Numbered from the stretch's first letter, positions 9,211 through 18,373 are shown. The stretch: DNA of 64,000 nt from Bacillus sp. 123MFChir2 (GCF_000383235.1 NZ_KB910927.1:83362-147361), one strand, 5' to 3'. Notes: generated from the letters alone by a model not told the origin. Program-made: numbers and translations.

Positions 9211-9915
9211 GTGAAAAAGGGCATCATCGTACTAGTAATCTTATACATCGTCCTAACTGTTCAAACAATTTCTTCGCTTTTTGGAAAGGAACATTATAAC
9301 GACGCTGTAAACAAGCTAAAAGAAACAAAAGAAGTATCCTCTTTTCAAACAGCGAAAGATGGTGTGATCCTATTAAAGGGAAACATAACGGCTGAACAAC
9401 CAGTAAAAGATGAAACAATGGTAAAGAAAGAATTTGCTTTACTCGAAAAAAAATCATATAGAAGAAAAAAATTAAGTTGGAAAAGCATGGATACCGAAAA
9501 ACATATTCCAGCGCACCTTTCTATAAATGGGGAGGCACTTCCTGCTTTAAACGAAAAAGAAGTTCGCTTGGCAATCGAACCTATCCCACTTTCTTCAAAA
9601 GATGTTACTACAACTGAGGAATACACATTAAAAAAAGACGATACACAATTAACAATACGTAGTAAAGGGTATCGCTATCACGGGATTGAAAATAACACGG
9701 AAGCTCTCATTTTTGGAGTGAAAAAAGAAAACACACTTGAAGGCTATAATGGTTCTGAAATTATAGTAGGAAAAACGAAAGAAGAAATTATAAAAAATAT
9801 GAAAATGAAAACACTCTTTGAAAAATATGCACCATTTGCTTGGGGCGTTTTTACACTTATCCTTGTTAGTTACGGCGTACACCGTTCTCGTAAAAAGAAA
9901 AAGCTTTTCCGATAG
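9211..9915 (+). CDS. membrane-anchored protein of unknown function
   Basis: A 234-residue protein, not recognised. It has an N-terminal TM or uncleaved signal (IIVLVILYIVLTVQTISSLF), a soluble middle of about 170 residues with strand-rich segments (KDGVILLKGNITAEQPVKDE) and a C-terminal TM (APFAWGVFTLILVSYGVHRS) followed by a basic RSRKKKK tail. Both ends are therefore membrane-anchored with the middle outside, loosely like TMEM43 or GIDE-type proteins. The start is GTG after AGGGGG. A terminator follows at 9935. Confidence 0.75.
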   Translation: MKKGIIVLVILYIVLTVQTISSLFGKEHYNDAVNKLKETKEVSSFQTAKDGVILLKGNITAEQPVKDETMVKKEFALLEKKSYRRKKLSWKSMDTEKHIPAHLSINGEALPALNEKEVRLAIEPIPLSSKDVTTTEEYTLKKDDTQLTIRSKGYRYHGIENNTEALIFGVKKENTLEGYNGSEIIVGKTKEEIIKNMKMKTLFEKYAPFAWGVFTLILVSYGVHRSRKKKKLFR

Positions 9916-9934
9916 ATTGTTGTTTTTGCGATAA

Positions 9935-9968
9935 AAATAAGACCTCAGATTAAATCGAGGTCTTATTT
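9935..9968 (+). terminator. terminator
   Basis: Hairpin AAATAAGACCTC / GAGGTCTTATTT twenty bases after the gene ending at 9915. Confidence 0.8.
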
Positions 9969-10089
9969 ATTTATGAACGATAGTGATATTAATCTTCATC
10001 ACAATTTCCAACTTGAAACAATAATCCAAATACATGCACAAGATCGAATTCGGAAATCAGCTTCACGAATGTAAATATTTACTAAAAGT

Positions 10090-10566
10090 TTATCTTTTGC
10101 GCACATTCGCATTTAGAATATTTTTGCATTTTCTGATAGTTCGTTTGATTTGCTGATTTTCAAAAAAATAAACCTCTGTACCTGACCAAATAAAAACCCA
10201 ACACACAATACTTAATACTCCTGCAATATAGGCATGACTGCTTGAAAGCTTCAAGTATATTATCCCAACAATAATACCAATCACAAACAAAATAATTGCC
10301 TTTTTGACATTTCTAGCATGTGTATCTTCCTCTTCATCCAAAAGATTAGAAAAAGTATTAAACGTGGCAGCCTTCAATGACTTTTCGTCAAAATCATTCT
10401 GACCAACAAAAGATATTTCTATGTCTTTTCTTTTGCCACTGTGCAGCTTTGACAAAAGAAAATCTTCAAGGTCAGAGCTTAGGTGAACATCATCCGGGCT
10501 ATAATATCTTGAAAACGGAGTATCTGTTTCATCTAAATAGATATTTATACTTAATTCATCTTTCAT
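10090..10566 (-). CDS. hypothetical two-TM protein
   Basis: A 158-residue protein I do not recognise. The first 90 residues are acidic and cytoplasmic-looking (SINIYLDETDTPFSRYYSPD), then come two hydrophobic helices (AIILFVIGIIVGIIYLKL and YIAGVLSIVCWVFIWSG) and a basic C-terminal tail. A ribosome site GGAGGTTAAC precedes the ATG. No operon partner. Confidence 0.7.
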   Translation of the reverse strand: MKDELSINIYLDETDTPFSRYYSPDDVHLSSDLEDFLLSKLHSGKRKDIEISFVGQNDFDEKSLKAATFNTFSNLLDEEEDTHARNVKKAIILFVIGIIVGIIYLKLSSSHAYIAGVLSIVCWVFIWSGTEVYFFENQQIKRTIRKCKNILNANVRKR

Positions 10567-10596
10567 GTTAACCTCCTTTGAATTCTATTTACTGTA

Positions 10597-10740
10597 TATA
10601 CAAGTTAAAAAACCCTTTTATTTTAGGCGAGGACGAGACATCTGCCTATGCATAGAAGCGGTCAGGGCCTTTTCCTGCCACATGCGAGGTTTAAAACAAA
10701 AATGCAGGTCATGTTGTATTCTGCCTAGCAGCGACTTACA
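10597..10740 (+). repeat. degenerate bcr1-like repeat
   Basis: Carries TATGCATAGAAGCGGTCAG, CCTGCCACATGCGAGG and GCAGCGACTTA in family order, with eroded ends. From 10741 to the MerR stop at 10933 I see no gene; a GTAGGCCCA-like piece near 10765 recalls the end of the repeat at 54111. Confidence 0.55.
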
Positions 10741-10932
10741 AAGAAAATCGGAGCCGACTGTTTAGGCCCATTGGCTAAGGAGGCAGAGCTAGACAAAGAT
10801 GCCACAAAATGAACATGGATGTATATAGTTGAAAGTCCACCTTTTATCAGTATGGTCAAGATCACAACAATTCTTACGAAAACAGCGAAAGAAAAAAATA
10901 GTATCATATAACAAAAAACTAAAGGGATAGTA

Positions 10933-11316
10933 TTATCCCCTATATCCCTCCATCCTCTTATAGTAATCAATCTTTCCATCAATTTCTGCCAGGTTATCAT
11001 TCAATTTTTTGATTTCTTTAAGAACTTTATTTTGATGCATTTCTAACAATTCTCGTCTTGCACTTATTGTAGATTCACCTTGGCTTCTTAGATCAGAAAA
11101 GTGCTTCATATCTGTAATGGACATTCCCGTTACTCTTAAACGAATTAAGAAATTAATCCAGGAAATATCAGATTCAGAATACTGACGATAACCGTTTATA
11201 TCTCGTTTCACTTCATTAAGTAAGCCAATTTTTTCATAGTAACGCAAAGTGTGCACACTAAGTTCCGTCATCTTTGAAATTTGTTTAATAGTAAATACTT
11301 TTTCCATAAAATTCAT
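10933..11316 (-). CDS. MerR-family transcriptional regulator (AdhR-like)
   Basis: A 127-residue MerR regulator: a winged helix (FTIKQISKMTELSVHTLRYY, then EKIGLL) in the first 70 residues, then a dimerisation coiled coil (ARRELLEMHQNKVLKEIKKL). There is no cysteine in the effector region, unlike metal sensors. It faces a carboxymuconolactone decarboxylase gene across an intergenic region with a perfect palindrome in a 19-bp promoter spacer, the MerR hallmark. Such a pair resembles the aldehyde-responsive adhR/yraC arrangement of B. subtilis; that comparison is inference. The start lacks a clear ribosome site and could be nine bases further in. Confidence 0.85.
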   Translation of the reverse strand: MNFMEKVFTIKQISKMTELSVHTLRYYEKIGLLNEVKRDINGYRQYSESDISWINFLIRLRVTGMSITDMKHFSDLRSQGESTISARRELLEMHQNKVLKEIKKLNDNLAEIDGKIDYYKRMEGYRG

Positions 11317-11335
11317 TATAACACAAGAAAAGGGA

Positions 11336-11366
11336 TTGCTTTAGAGTGCACTCTAAGGTGTAGCAT
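11336..11366 (+). promoter_or_regulatory. MerR-type promoter with palindromic operator
   Basis: TTGCTT (11336-11341) and TAGCAT (11361-11366) are separated by 19 bases, longer than the usual 17. The spacer is almost filled by the perfect palindrome TTAGAGTGCACTCTAA (11341-11356). This is the classic architecture of promoters untwisted by MerR activators, and it points to the decarboxylase gene at 11448. Confidence 0.75.
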
Positions 11367-11447
11367 GTATTCGAGGGTTATCGTTTCATCAATTAGAAGT
11401 ACGCAACATATACGTACTAAATAATAAATTCCTAGGAGGTAAATGAG

Positions 11448-11852
11448 ATGAATACTGAACGTTATGAACGCGGCTGGCAAAAGCTTGTAGAAGTAGATGG
11501 AGAAGGTGGACAACGGGTCCTAGATTCACTAAAAGATATTGCTCCTGATCTCGGCAAATATGTTGTTGAATTCGCTTTTGGCGATATCTATTCTCGAAAA
11601 GAACTTGACCTAAAACAACGTCAATTAGTTACAATCGCATCACTAACTACACAGGGTGGCTGTGAACCACAACTCACTGTCCACATTAACGCTGCACTTC
11701 ATGTTGGTCTTTCACCAGATGAAATCGTAGAAGCAATCATGCACTGCACTCCTTACACTGGCTTTCCACGAGTCCTTAACGCTATCTTTGTGGCAAAGCG
11801 AATTTTTGAAGAACAGAAACTGAATTTAGAATCAGAAACTGTTCCAAAATAA
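11448..11852 (+). CDS. carboxymuconolactone decarboxylase family protein
   Basis: A 134-residue all-helical protein of the CMD/AhpD superfamily. Core: LDLKQRQLVTIASLTTQGGC then EPQLTVHINAALHVGLSPDE, with a cysteine and histidine in the region where AhpD has its CxxC. Only one cysteine is present there, so thioredoxin-like peroxidase activity is doubtful. In Bacillus, close relatives lie in aldehyde or electrophile stress operons. AGGAGGTAAATGAG precedes the ATG. A MerR-type promoter lies about 80 bases upstream. Confidence 0.88.
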   Translation: MNTERYERGWQKLVEVDGEGGQRVLDSLKDIAPDLGKYVVEFAFGDIYSRKELDLKQRQLVTIASLTTQGGCEPQLTVHINAALHVGLSPDEIVEAIMHCTPYTGFPRVLNAIFVAKRIFEEQKLNLESETVPK

Positions 11853-11871
11853 AACCACTCTCTATAACAAA

Positions 11872-11902
11872 AAATCCTAAAGGCTACAAGCCTTTAGGAT
11901 TT
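11872..11902. terminator. bidirectional terminator
   Basis: Perfect stem AAATCCTAAAGGC / GCCTTTAGGATTT between two convergent genes (decarboxylase and yhgE). Confidence 0.8.
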
Positions 11903-11907
11903 ATCAA

Positions 11908-14184
11908 TTATTCTGCTTCTGTAAATTTCCCATATTGACGCTTATGCATCCAAGTTAATGTGCCAATTGTTCCAAGTGATAACAGAACAATAAAGAGCAT
12001 TAAAATACCTGCGTTTTGCCACATAAAGCTGAAATCTCCGCTTGAAACAACCGCTTTAAATCCTGATACAGAATATGTCATTGGGAACCATGCGTTAAAG
12101 ATTTGCAGCGGTTTCGGAATTAACTCAAGTGGGAATGTCCCCGCACTTGTTGTTAATTGTAAAATCAATGTCAAGATCGCAACAAAACGTCCTGCATCGC
12201 CGAAAGCTGTTACTAAAAATTGAACTAACGCAATAAACGATAAACTTGTAATAATACTAAACAATATGAAATATGGAACACTTTGCACTTCAACACCTAA
12301 CCAAAGCAGTAAAACTGCGTCTGCCACAAGTGCCTGAATCACACCAACAGCAAGTAGCACACCAAACTTACTAATAAACCAGCTAAATCCTGATTTCGGC
12401 ACTCCTACTGTTTCACGTAATGGGAACACGATAGATAATAACAATGCCCCAACGAATAAACCAAGAGATAAGAAGTACGGTGTAAAGCCTGTTCCGTAGT
12501 TTGGAACTTCTGCCACTTTCTCAGTTTTCACTTTCACTGGACTCGCGAACATATCATACTTGTTCTCGTCGCCTTTTGTTTCACTTGTTTTCTCAGCACC
12601 CTCGCCAAGTTTTGTTGCTAGTTCTTTTGAACCGTTATTTGCTTCGCCAAGGCCAGTTGTTACTTGACTAGAGCCATCTTTTAAACCAGTTAAGCCGTTT
12701 TGGAACTCCCCTTTTGGATCTACGAATTGACCTAAGCCACCTGTGATTTGTTGTGAACCAGCATATAAAGCATTCACTCCATTTGCTAGTGGGCCTGCAC
12801 TGCTTGCTAGTTCGTTTAGACCGCCTGTGATTTTTCCAGAGCCATTTGCTAATTTATTTAAGCCAGTTTGGAATTCCCCTTTTGAATCTACTAACTGGCC
12901 TAGACCGCCTGTAATTTTTCTTGATCCCTCTGCTAATGGACTTATTCCTTCTTTGTCTAATCTATCTGCTCCATTTGCAAGTTTTGTTGCACCGGCTTCA
13001 ATTTTTTTAGCACCTTTTTCTCCAGCTAAATCTTGTACGCCTCGCGCAACTCCTGCTGTACCTTTAGAAACTTGTTCACTACCGGCCTTTATTGCTTTAA
13101 CAGTCGGCTGTAATTGTTTTCTATATTCTTCTGGTAAATTTTCAATTTGTTTATTTAAATCCGATAAGCTTTTTGAAACTTGTTGAGCCCCTTCGGCTGT
13201 CTGTTGCGCAACACCACTTAGTGTATCTGTTTGTTTCTTCCATTCAGATACCCCTTGCGAAAGTCCAGAAGCTCCTAACCTTATATCTTGTACACCTTTT
13301 TGAGCATCCGTTAATCCATTTGTAATTCGTTGCGAACCGCCTAATAACTGACCTAAATTTGATTGCAATTTCCCTTCAGGATTAATTAGTTCATTTAGGC
13401 CACCTGTAATTTGTTGCGAACCACTTAATAACTGATTCACCCCATCTGGCATACCACTGACTTTACTGTTCAACTCACCTAAACCATTCGTAATTTGATT
13501 AGAACCTGTTGCTAACTTATTCAATCCATCATTAGCTTTCCCAGATAACTCACCTAAGCCATCTGTGATTCGTTGTGAGCCGTCTTTTAATCTCCCTGTT
13601 CCATCATGAAGCTGACCAGCCCCATCACTCGCATCAGCAAAGCCCTTCGAAACATCCTTTAATGAATCAAACATTGTCTCTGCATATGTTTTTGTTACGG
13701 AAGCTGAGACTTCACCTTTAATTTTTTCAATGGCTGAGCCACCGATTTGTGAAGATAAGAAGTTTAAGCTTTCATTTGGAATGTAATCTAGTTTTGATTT
13801 TTTAGGGTTTGCATCCAACAATGTTGTTGTATTTTTCGAGAAGTCACTTGGAATGCGAATCGTCATGTAGTATTTACGATCATCCATTCCTTTTTTAGCT
13901 GTTTTCTCGCTAACAAACTCCCATTTGAAGCCGTCCTTTTCTTTCAAGTTCTTAACAAGTTCTTTACCGGCTTCAATCGGTTTTCCATTATACACTACAC
14001 CTTCATCAAGGTTTACAACTGCAACTGGTAAATCATCTAATTGTTTATATGGATCCCAAAACGCCCATAAAAACATACCAGCGTACAATACTGGAATAAA
14101 TAAGACCGCAATAATTGGAATTAAGATTTTTTTGCTTTTGATAATGGTAGCAAACTCTTTTCCAAGCAGTTTCCATCCTCGCAT
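11908..14184 (-). CDS. yhgE: YhgE/Pip-family membrane protein
   Basis: A 758-residue protein of the family that includes the lactococcal phage infection protein Pip. One TM near the N-terminus (IIAVLFIPVLYAGMFLWAF), a large extracellular region, then about five TMs at the C-terminus in an ABC-2-like arrangement (residues 560-745). The extracellular part has many degenerate repeats around LxxGSxxITxGLxEL, predicted as long amphipathic helices. It may be an ESX/T7SS-like or transporter-type component; its role in Bacillus is not established here. TetR regulator yhgD and two operator-like sites lie directly upstream. Synteny yhgD-yhgE matches B. subtilis. Confidence 0.92.
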   Translation of the reverse strand: MRGWKLLGKEFATIIKSKKILIPIIAVLFIPVLYAGMFLWAFWDPYKQLDDLPVAVVNLDEGVVYNGKPIEAGKELVKNLKEKDGFKWEFVSEKTAKKGMDDRKYYMTIRIPSDFSKNTTTLLDANPKKSKLDYIPNESLNFLSSQIGGSAIEKIKGEVSASVTKTYAETMFDSLKDVSKGFADASDGAGQLHDGTGRLKDGSQRITDGLGELSGKANDGLNKLATGSNQITNGLGELNSKVSGMPDGVNQLLSGSQQITGGLNELINPEGKLQSNLGQLLGGSQRITNGLTDAQKGVQDIRLGASGLSQGVSEWKKQTDTLSGVAQQTAEGAQQVSKSLSDLNKQIENLPEEYRKQLQPTVKAIKAGSEQVSKGTAGVARGVQDLAGEKGAKKIEAGATKLANGADRLDKEGISPLAEGSRKITGGLGQLVDSKGEFQTGLNKLANGSGKITGGLNELASSAGPLANGVNALYAGSQQITGGLGQFVDPKGEFQNGLTGLKDGSSQVTTGLGEANNGSKELATKLGEGAEKTSETKGDENKYDMFASPVKVKTEKVAEVPNYGTGFTPYFLSLGLFVGALLLSIVFPLRETVGVPKSGFSWFISKFGVLLAVGVIQALVADAVLLLWLGVEVQSVPYFILFSIITSLSFIALVQFLVTAFGDAGRFVAILTLILQLTTSAGTFPLELIPKPLQIFNAWFPMTYSVSGFKAVVSSGDFSFMWQNAGILMLFIVLLSLGTIGTLTWMHKRQYGKFTEAE

Positions 14185-14209
14185 TGTTTACTCCTCCTTT
14201 TTAAACAAT

Positions 14210-14232
14210 TGACTGTTTTGTTCATTTAGTCA
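14210..14232. promoter_or_regulatory. TetR operator-like site, yhgE promoter-proximal
   Basis: TGACT-N13-AGTCA, 23 bp. It shares spacing and half-sites with 14320-14342 and 14958-14980, and lies 26 bases upstream of the yhgE start. Confidence 0.65.
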
Positions 14233-14319
14233 GTTTTTGTAAAAAAAAGAAGAAAATAACGACTCATCATCTTCTCATACATGTTGCTATTTTCTTGCAA
14301 TTCTCCCTCCACTAACTAA

Positions 14320-14342
14320 TGACCGAATCATTCAATTGGTCA
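14320..14342. promoter_or_regulatory. TetR operator-like site, between yhgD and yhgE
   Basis: TGACC-N13-GGTCA, 23 bp, perfect outer half-sites, downstream of the yhgD stop and upstream of yhgE. Confidence 0.7.
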
Positions 14343-14368
14343 TATTTTATAATAATAAGAGGATTATC

Positions 14369-14941
14369 TCATTTTGACAATCCTTTTAATAAATATAATT
14401 CAAAAAGTTCAGCGATATGCTCTTTTTCTAACGGTTTATGATGTTTTTCCCAATCAAAAATAAGAGATACATACAAACGAACCATGATAAATGCTGTAAT
14501 TTCTGGATCACATTTCATAATTTCGCCTTTTGCAATTGCAGTTTCAAGATGAGATTTAATATACGTAATAATTGTAGAATCCAGTTGCTGCATCACATCT
14601 TGTACTTCTTTTGTTCCCATATCTCGCTCTTCTTGAATGAGCTTAATCATAAGTTGATGATCTTTTCGAAACTCTAAAATACTATATAAAGCACGATGTA
14701 CGTTTTCAAAAAATGGTACATTTGAATCGATAGCCATATCGGCTACTTGCTTCATTTCTGTAGTTAAATTAGAAATAATTTCACCAAATAACTCTTCCTT
14801 ATTTTTGAAAAACGTATAAATTGTCCCTTTTCCAACATTGGCTAGCTTTGCAACTTGATCCATCGTTGTTGCTTTATAACCAAATGCAGAAAAAGATTTT
14901 GTTGCCGCTTCAATAATTGCCCGTTTTCGATCGACTGCCAC
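14369..14941 (-). CDS. yhgD: TetR/AcrR-family regulator YhgD
   Basis: A 190-residue repressor: N-terminal TetR helix-turn-helix (KATTMDQVAKLANVGKGTIY then TFFKNKEELF, residues 23-52) and a helical ligand domain. In B. subtilis yhgD also precedes yhgE. Three 23-bp palindromes with the same TGACY-N13-RGTCA pattern lie in its own promoter and ahead of yhgE, pointing to autoregulation and control of yhgE. The ligand is unknown. Ribosome site GGAGGTGG. Confidence 0.92.
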   Translation of the reverse strand: MAVDRKRAIIEAATKSFSAFGYKATTMDQVAKLANVGKGTIYTFFKNKEELFGEIISNLTTEMKQVADMAIDSNVPFFENVHRALYSILEFRKDHQLMIKLIQEERDMGTKEVQDVMQQLDSTIITYIKSHLETAIAKGEIMKCDPEITAFIMVRLYVSLIFDWEKHHKPLEKEHIAELFELYLLKGLSK

Positions 14942-14957
14942 ATTTCCACCTCCGGAA

Positions 14958-14980
14958 TGACCATTTGAACAATTTGGTCA
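14958..14980. promoter_or_regulatory. TetR operator-like site in the yhgD promoter
   Basis: TGACC-N13-GGTCA, 23 bp, starting 17 bases before the yhgD start codon; would give autoregulation. Confidence 0.7.
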
Positions 14981-15164
14981 TATAGTACGTTTATGATATT
15001 ACCATAGCTTACCAATGTTTTCAAGTTTTATTTTCGGTTACATTATAACAAAATGTGATAATGAAGGAAAAAACTATTATATCGTCCAAAGTGAATCCCC
15101 TTATCAAGGTTTAACATTTGAATGGTACATGGCAAATCGTTTGGTTATTTTTCTTTCCCATATT

Positions 15165-15295
15165 CGGTTCTTGTTTTCAGACCTTGCACGTGGCAGAAAA
15201 AAGCCCTAACCACTACTATGCATTGCCAGTCCCCCTCGACCATTTAAAAAAATGCTTTTCTGCCTTTTTTTCATAAAGTAACTGGGTCGTTACTA
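15165..15295 (-). repeat. second-family interspersed repeat
   Basis: On the minus strand: CAGTTACTTTATGAAAAAAA, GGCAGAAAAGCATTTTTTTA, GACTGGCAATGCATAGTAG and TCTGCCACGTGCAAGG. The left arm matches 54111 and 8814; the core is shared with the bcr1-like copies. The rest of 14981-15331 shows no gene. Confidence 0.6.
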
Positions 15296-15331
15296 TTCAA
15301 ATTCAGTTTCAAAACTCATTACCAAAAATAA

Positions 15332-15371
15332 AAGCTCCTAACATATTAGTCATATACAATGTTAGGAGCTT
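15332..15371 (-). terminator. terminator after the small membrane gene
   Basis: Stem AAGCTCCTAACAT / ATGTTAGGAGCTT, 70 bases below the stop of the gene at 15441. Confidence 0.65.
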
Positions 15372-15440
15372 AATATTTTAAGTATTTTTTTGATTTAGGT
15401 CTTGATTACGTACGATATCCGCGTTTTGACGCCAAGACCC

Positions 15441-15683
15441 CTACACTGAGGCCTTTTTTTCTGGTGTTTTTTTTACAAATTGATATAAAGCAATTGCCCC
15501 TAAAATAACAAGCGTGTTTTCAGGAACATCTAATAATACGGTTGTCCATGTTTCTGAAATTAATAATTCATTACCTGTAGAAAATTTATAATATGCTTTT
15601 AGATAACCAATAGTAAACTGAATTACAGATAAAGAAACAAATAACCATAAACCCAATCGAATTATTTTTTTATTTTTAAACAT
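15441..15683 (-). CDS. small two-TM protein of unknown function
   Basis: 80 residues, with hydrophobic segments LGLWLFVSLSVIQFTIGYL and NTLVILGAIALYQFV joined by a short loop with TWTTVLLDVPE. The start at 15683 is set by AGAGGTG upstream. Not recognised. Confidence 0.65.
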   Translation of the reverse strand: MFKNKKIIRLGLWLFVSLSVIQFTIGYLKAYYKFSTGNELLISETWTTVLLDVPENTLVILGAIALYQFVKKTPEKKASV

Positions 15684-15782
15684 ATAACACCTCTTTAAAT
15701 TAAATAAATGTAATATCAAAATTATTATATTTAATTTTCCTTTTTATGTCAATGAGTTGATAATTCGTTGCAAAATAAAAAG

Positions 15783-15819
15783 AAACACACTCGCTCTCCA
15801 TATAAACGAGTGTGTTTTT
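15783..15819 (-). terminator. terminator after the nuclease gene
   Basis: Stem AAACACACTCG / CGAGTGTGTTTTT just below the stop at 15849. Confidence 0.8.
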
Positions 15820-15848
15820 CTCTTGCTACTAGTCGTAGTTTTTCTTTC

Positions 15849-18209
15849 TTACGAAGCTTTCTTCAAATCAATTTGTGCAAGCACTGGGTCATGGTCACTC
15901 ATGCGTCCATTCTCTTCCATAATGTTTGCATTTAAATGAACTGGATCAACAATTGTGTGCGGTGCGATGTTATTCGTTACGAAAATATGGTCTAATACTT
16001 GAGCGTTCCCATCATGAATATATGTGTAACGATTTTCTTGTGGAACTGTTTCAAGCATTTCTTTCATAATGTCACCTTTTAATGCTTGCATTGGTTTTGA
16101 GAATTCAAAGTCGTTCATATCACCGAGGGCAACAACTGGAGCGTTTGCATGTCGCCCTTGAATGCCTTTTACAAAACCATTTACTTCCTCAGCAAGCTGC
16201 ACGCGTTTTGCTTCACTTTTTAATACAAGCGGCTGAATTTTTCCAAACGGAGATGCGTCTCCTAATTTAGAGTTTAAGTGATTGGAAATCACAACGATAT
16301 TTTGTCCTTGGAATGTAAACTCAGCAGCTAACGGTTTACGTGTATCATCAAATAATGTATTATTTTCTCCAATTCGAACAACGTTTTTCTCAAGTAAAAT
16401 TGGTTTTTGTGCTAATTTCACGCGAGATGGATTATAGAAGAAACCGACGCGAATATTCGCTCCTGGTGCACCGCCATCTTTATTATTTTCTGGTGCAATT
16501 TCTACATACTCATACTTTGGTCCGCGAATTTCTTGAATGGCATCAATTAAACGCTGTGCACTAAGTTTTGCGTCTGTTGTGCCATCATTAACTGTTCCAT
16601 TGTTATCTTGCATTTCTTGCACACCAATAATATCTGGCATTTTTAAATTGTATTTAATGGCGTAAGCAAGACGTCTTACTTTCTCATCGGACGTTTCTTT
16701 TTTATTCGCTGAGAAGTTCTCAATGTTATATGTTGCAACTGTTAGTTTATCAAGGCGCGGTTGAATATTGGCACCAAGTTGTTTAAATCCACCGTCTTGC
16801 AGCGCTGGAAGATCCCCAATTGGTGAAATGCGATAGTTTCCGTAATCATAACCGACGATACCTGTTATATCTCCAAGAAGTTGATCTCCTGCTTTTGCGA
16901 CATAATTACGCGCTACTTTAATAGAAAGGCGTTCTGGATTTGCATTGTCAGCTCGCAAAAGCGGCGTTCCGAATTTTGTTGTTACTTTTTGGCTGCCATT
17001 TGCAGTTGTTACATATAAGTTCCCATTCTTTTGCGGTCCAATAACTTTTGGCTGCGGCACTGTTACAAGCATGCCTTCTAAACTTTCATAAAAATCAATT
17101 GCATCTTCTGCTGGATCGAAAATGCCAAATCCATCATTATCAATAGTTGCGTCCGGTATTTTCACACCGTTTTCTCCTAATACAACGGTTTTAGGCAATG
17201 TTTGATTACTCTCATTTACGATAACGCGCTTTGCTTTAATTTCTGTAATTGATAAGTCTGTATCAAAACGGTCTGCGTATCCTGCTCCGATAAACTCCTC
17301 TACTTGTCCATCAACAGAAACGGAATCGCCGACTTTCACGCCGCCGTCTTTTTTATAAACATAAATCCCTTCTGATGTAGCTGGATCCTCATCAGGCTGC
17401 GGATCTTGTATATAAAATCCAGATTTATCTACTTGCGTCACAATACCAGTAACAGCTTTCACGTCTTTCCCCTTGTAAGGAGAAATATGAGATTTCCCTT
17501 GAATATCGTGAATACGAACCGGTTCATTTTTTATCATTGTAAATGAGAATGTCGCGATAGCGGAATTTTCAATCCCATCTTTCACAGCAACCGCTTTAAT
17601 CACACTATTTTCATTTAGGATAATTTGTTCACTATAGTGAATACTTTGAGATGTTGGATTTGATCCATCTAACGTGTAATAGATCGTCGCACCTTCTGTT
17701 ACAGTTGATAATGTTACTGCTGTTCCTTTTTCTACTTCGCCCCCATTGGGATTAGCAATGACATCACTTACTTTATGTGTTTCTTTATCTTGAAACGCAT
17801 AATTTGTAACAGATTTTAACCCTGGACTGTTAAAATAACTATCTAGCGTACCTGTTAGACGAACCTTTTTCCCCATATTTTCCGGGTGATCCTTTACATT
17901 CACTGCTTTGCGAATTTCACCTATCGGTAGCTGAACAGGCATAATTTTATCAGCGTTCACTTCATCTGGCGAAGCGGCAATTGCAACGTTTGTATCACCA
18001 AACTTTGCTGGGTCTTTTGTATATTTACCTGGATTTTGCGTGTACCCAACAATATACCCCTCTACTACTGCTGGGTTTTTTCCTTGCTGCTGAAACAACT
18101 GAATTGCTTCATCAACAGTTAGCACTTTCTCTTGTTCAGCCTTCGCTACAACATCCGATACTAATACAACGAATACAAGTGAAAAAAAGATAATTGCTAG
18201 CTTTTTCAA
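15849..18209 (-). CDS. secreted endonuclease/exonuclease/phosphatase-family nuclease (YhcR-like)
   Basis: A 786-residue exported nuclease. A signal peptide (residues 1-24, LAIIFFSLVFVVLVSDVVAKA) is followed by an OB-fold-like domain (DUF6359 type, about 30-130), a chitobiase-like domain (150-220, GATIYYTLDGSNPTSQSIHY), a second OB-fold region (230-470) and the EEP catalytic domain (485-780). Catalytic residues are visible in GVQEMQDNNG, SNHLNSKLGD, LGDMNDFEFS, LDHIFVTN and MSDHDPVLAQ. B. subtilis YhcR is longer and wall-anchored; here there is no LPXTG or C-terminal TM, so the protein is probably released. It sits between hemY and yhgD, which are adjacent in B. subtilis. Likely degrades extracellular DNA or RNA. 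Confidence 0.88.
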   Translation of the reverse strand: MKKLAIIFFSLVFVVLVSDVVAKAEQEKVLTVDEAIQLFQQQGKNPAVVEGYIVGYTQNPGKYTKDPAKFGDTNVAIAASPDEVNADKIMPVQLPIGEIRKAVNVKDHPENMGKKVRLTGTLDSYFNSPGLKSVTNYAFQDKETHKVSDVIANPNGGEVEKGTAVTLSTVTEGATIYYTLDGSNPTSQSIHYSEQIILNENSVIKAVAVKDGIENSAIATFSFTMIKNEPVRIHDIQGKSHISPYKGKDVKAVTGIVTQVDKSGFYIQDPQPDEDPATSEGIYVYKKDGGVKVGDSVSVDGQVEEFIGAGYADRFDTDLSITEIKAKRVIVNESNQTLPKTVVLGENGVKIPDATIDNDGFGIFDPAEDAIDFYESLEGMLVTVPQPKVIGPQKNGNLYVTTANGSQKVTTKFGTPLLRADNANPERLSIKVARNYVAKAGDQLLGDITGIVGYDYGNYRISPIGDLPALQDGGFKQLGANIQPRLDKLTVATYNIENFSANKKETSDEKVRRLAYAIKYNLKMPDIIGVQEMQDNNGTVNDGTTDAKLSAQRLIDAIQEIRGPKYEYVEIAPENNKDGGAPGANIRVGFFYNPSRVKLAQKPILLEKNVVRIGENNTLFDDTRKPLAAEFTFQGQNIVVISNHLNSKLGDASPFGKIQPLVLKSEAKRVQLAEEVNGFVKGIQGRHANAPVVALGDMNDFEFSKPMQALKGDIMKEMLETVPQENRYTYIHDGNAQVLDHIFVTNNIAPHTIVDPVHLNANIMEENGRMSDHDPVLAQIDLKKAS

Positions 18210-18373
18210 AAAAATCCTCCCCTTAAATGTTTTTCCTAATCCCTAGCATGTCTATCATAGCAAAGTTCTTTATAAAGAACATTATATTTATATAAATTTA
18301 CAAAAAATTTAATTTCCTCACGTTGAACATTGTCGTAAGGTCTTTATATTTTATTGAAATATCGATATAAAAA

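Noticed and set aside
10725-11000. Minus-strand open frame between the MerR gene and the repeat
   Set aside because: It overlaps the end of the MerR gene and repeat-derived sequence; no start signal or family.
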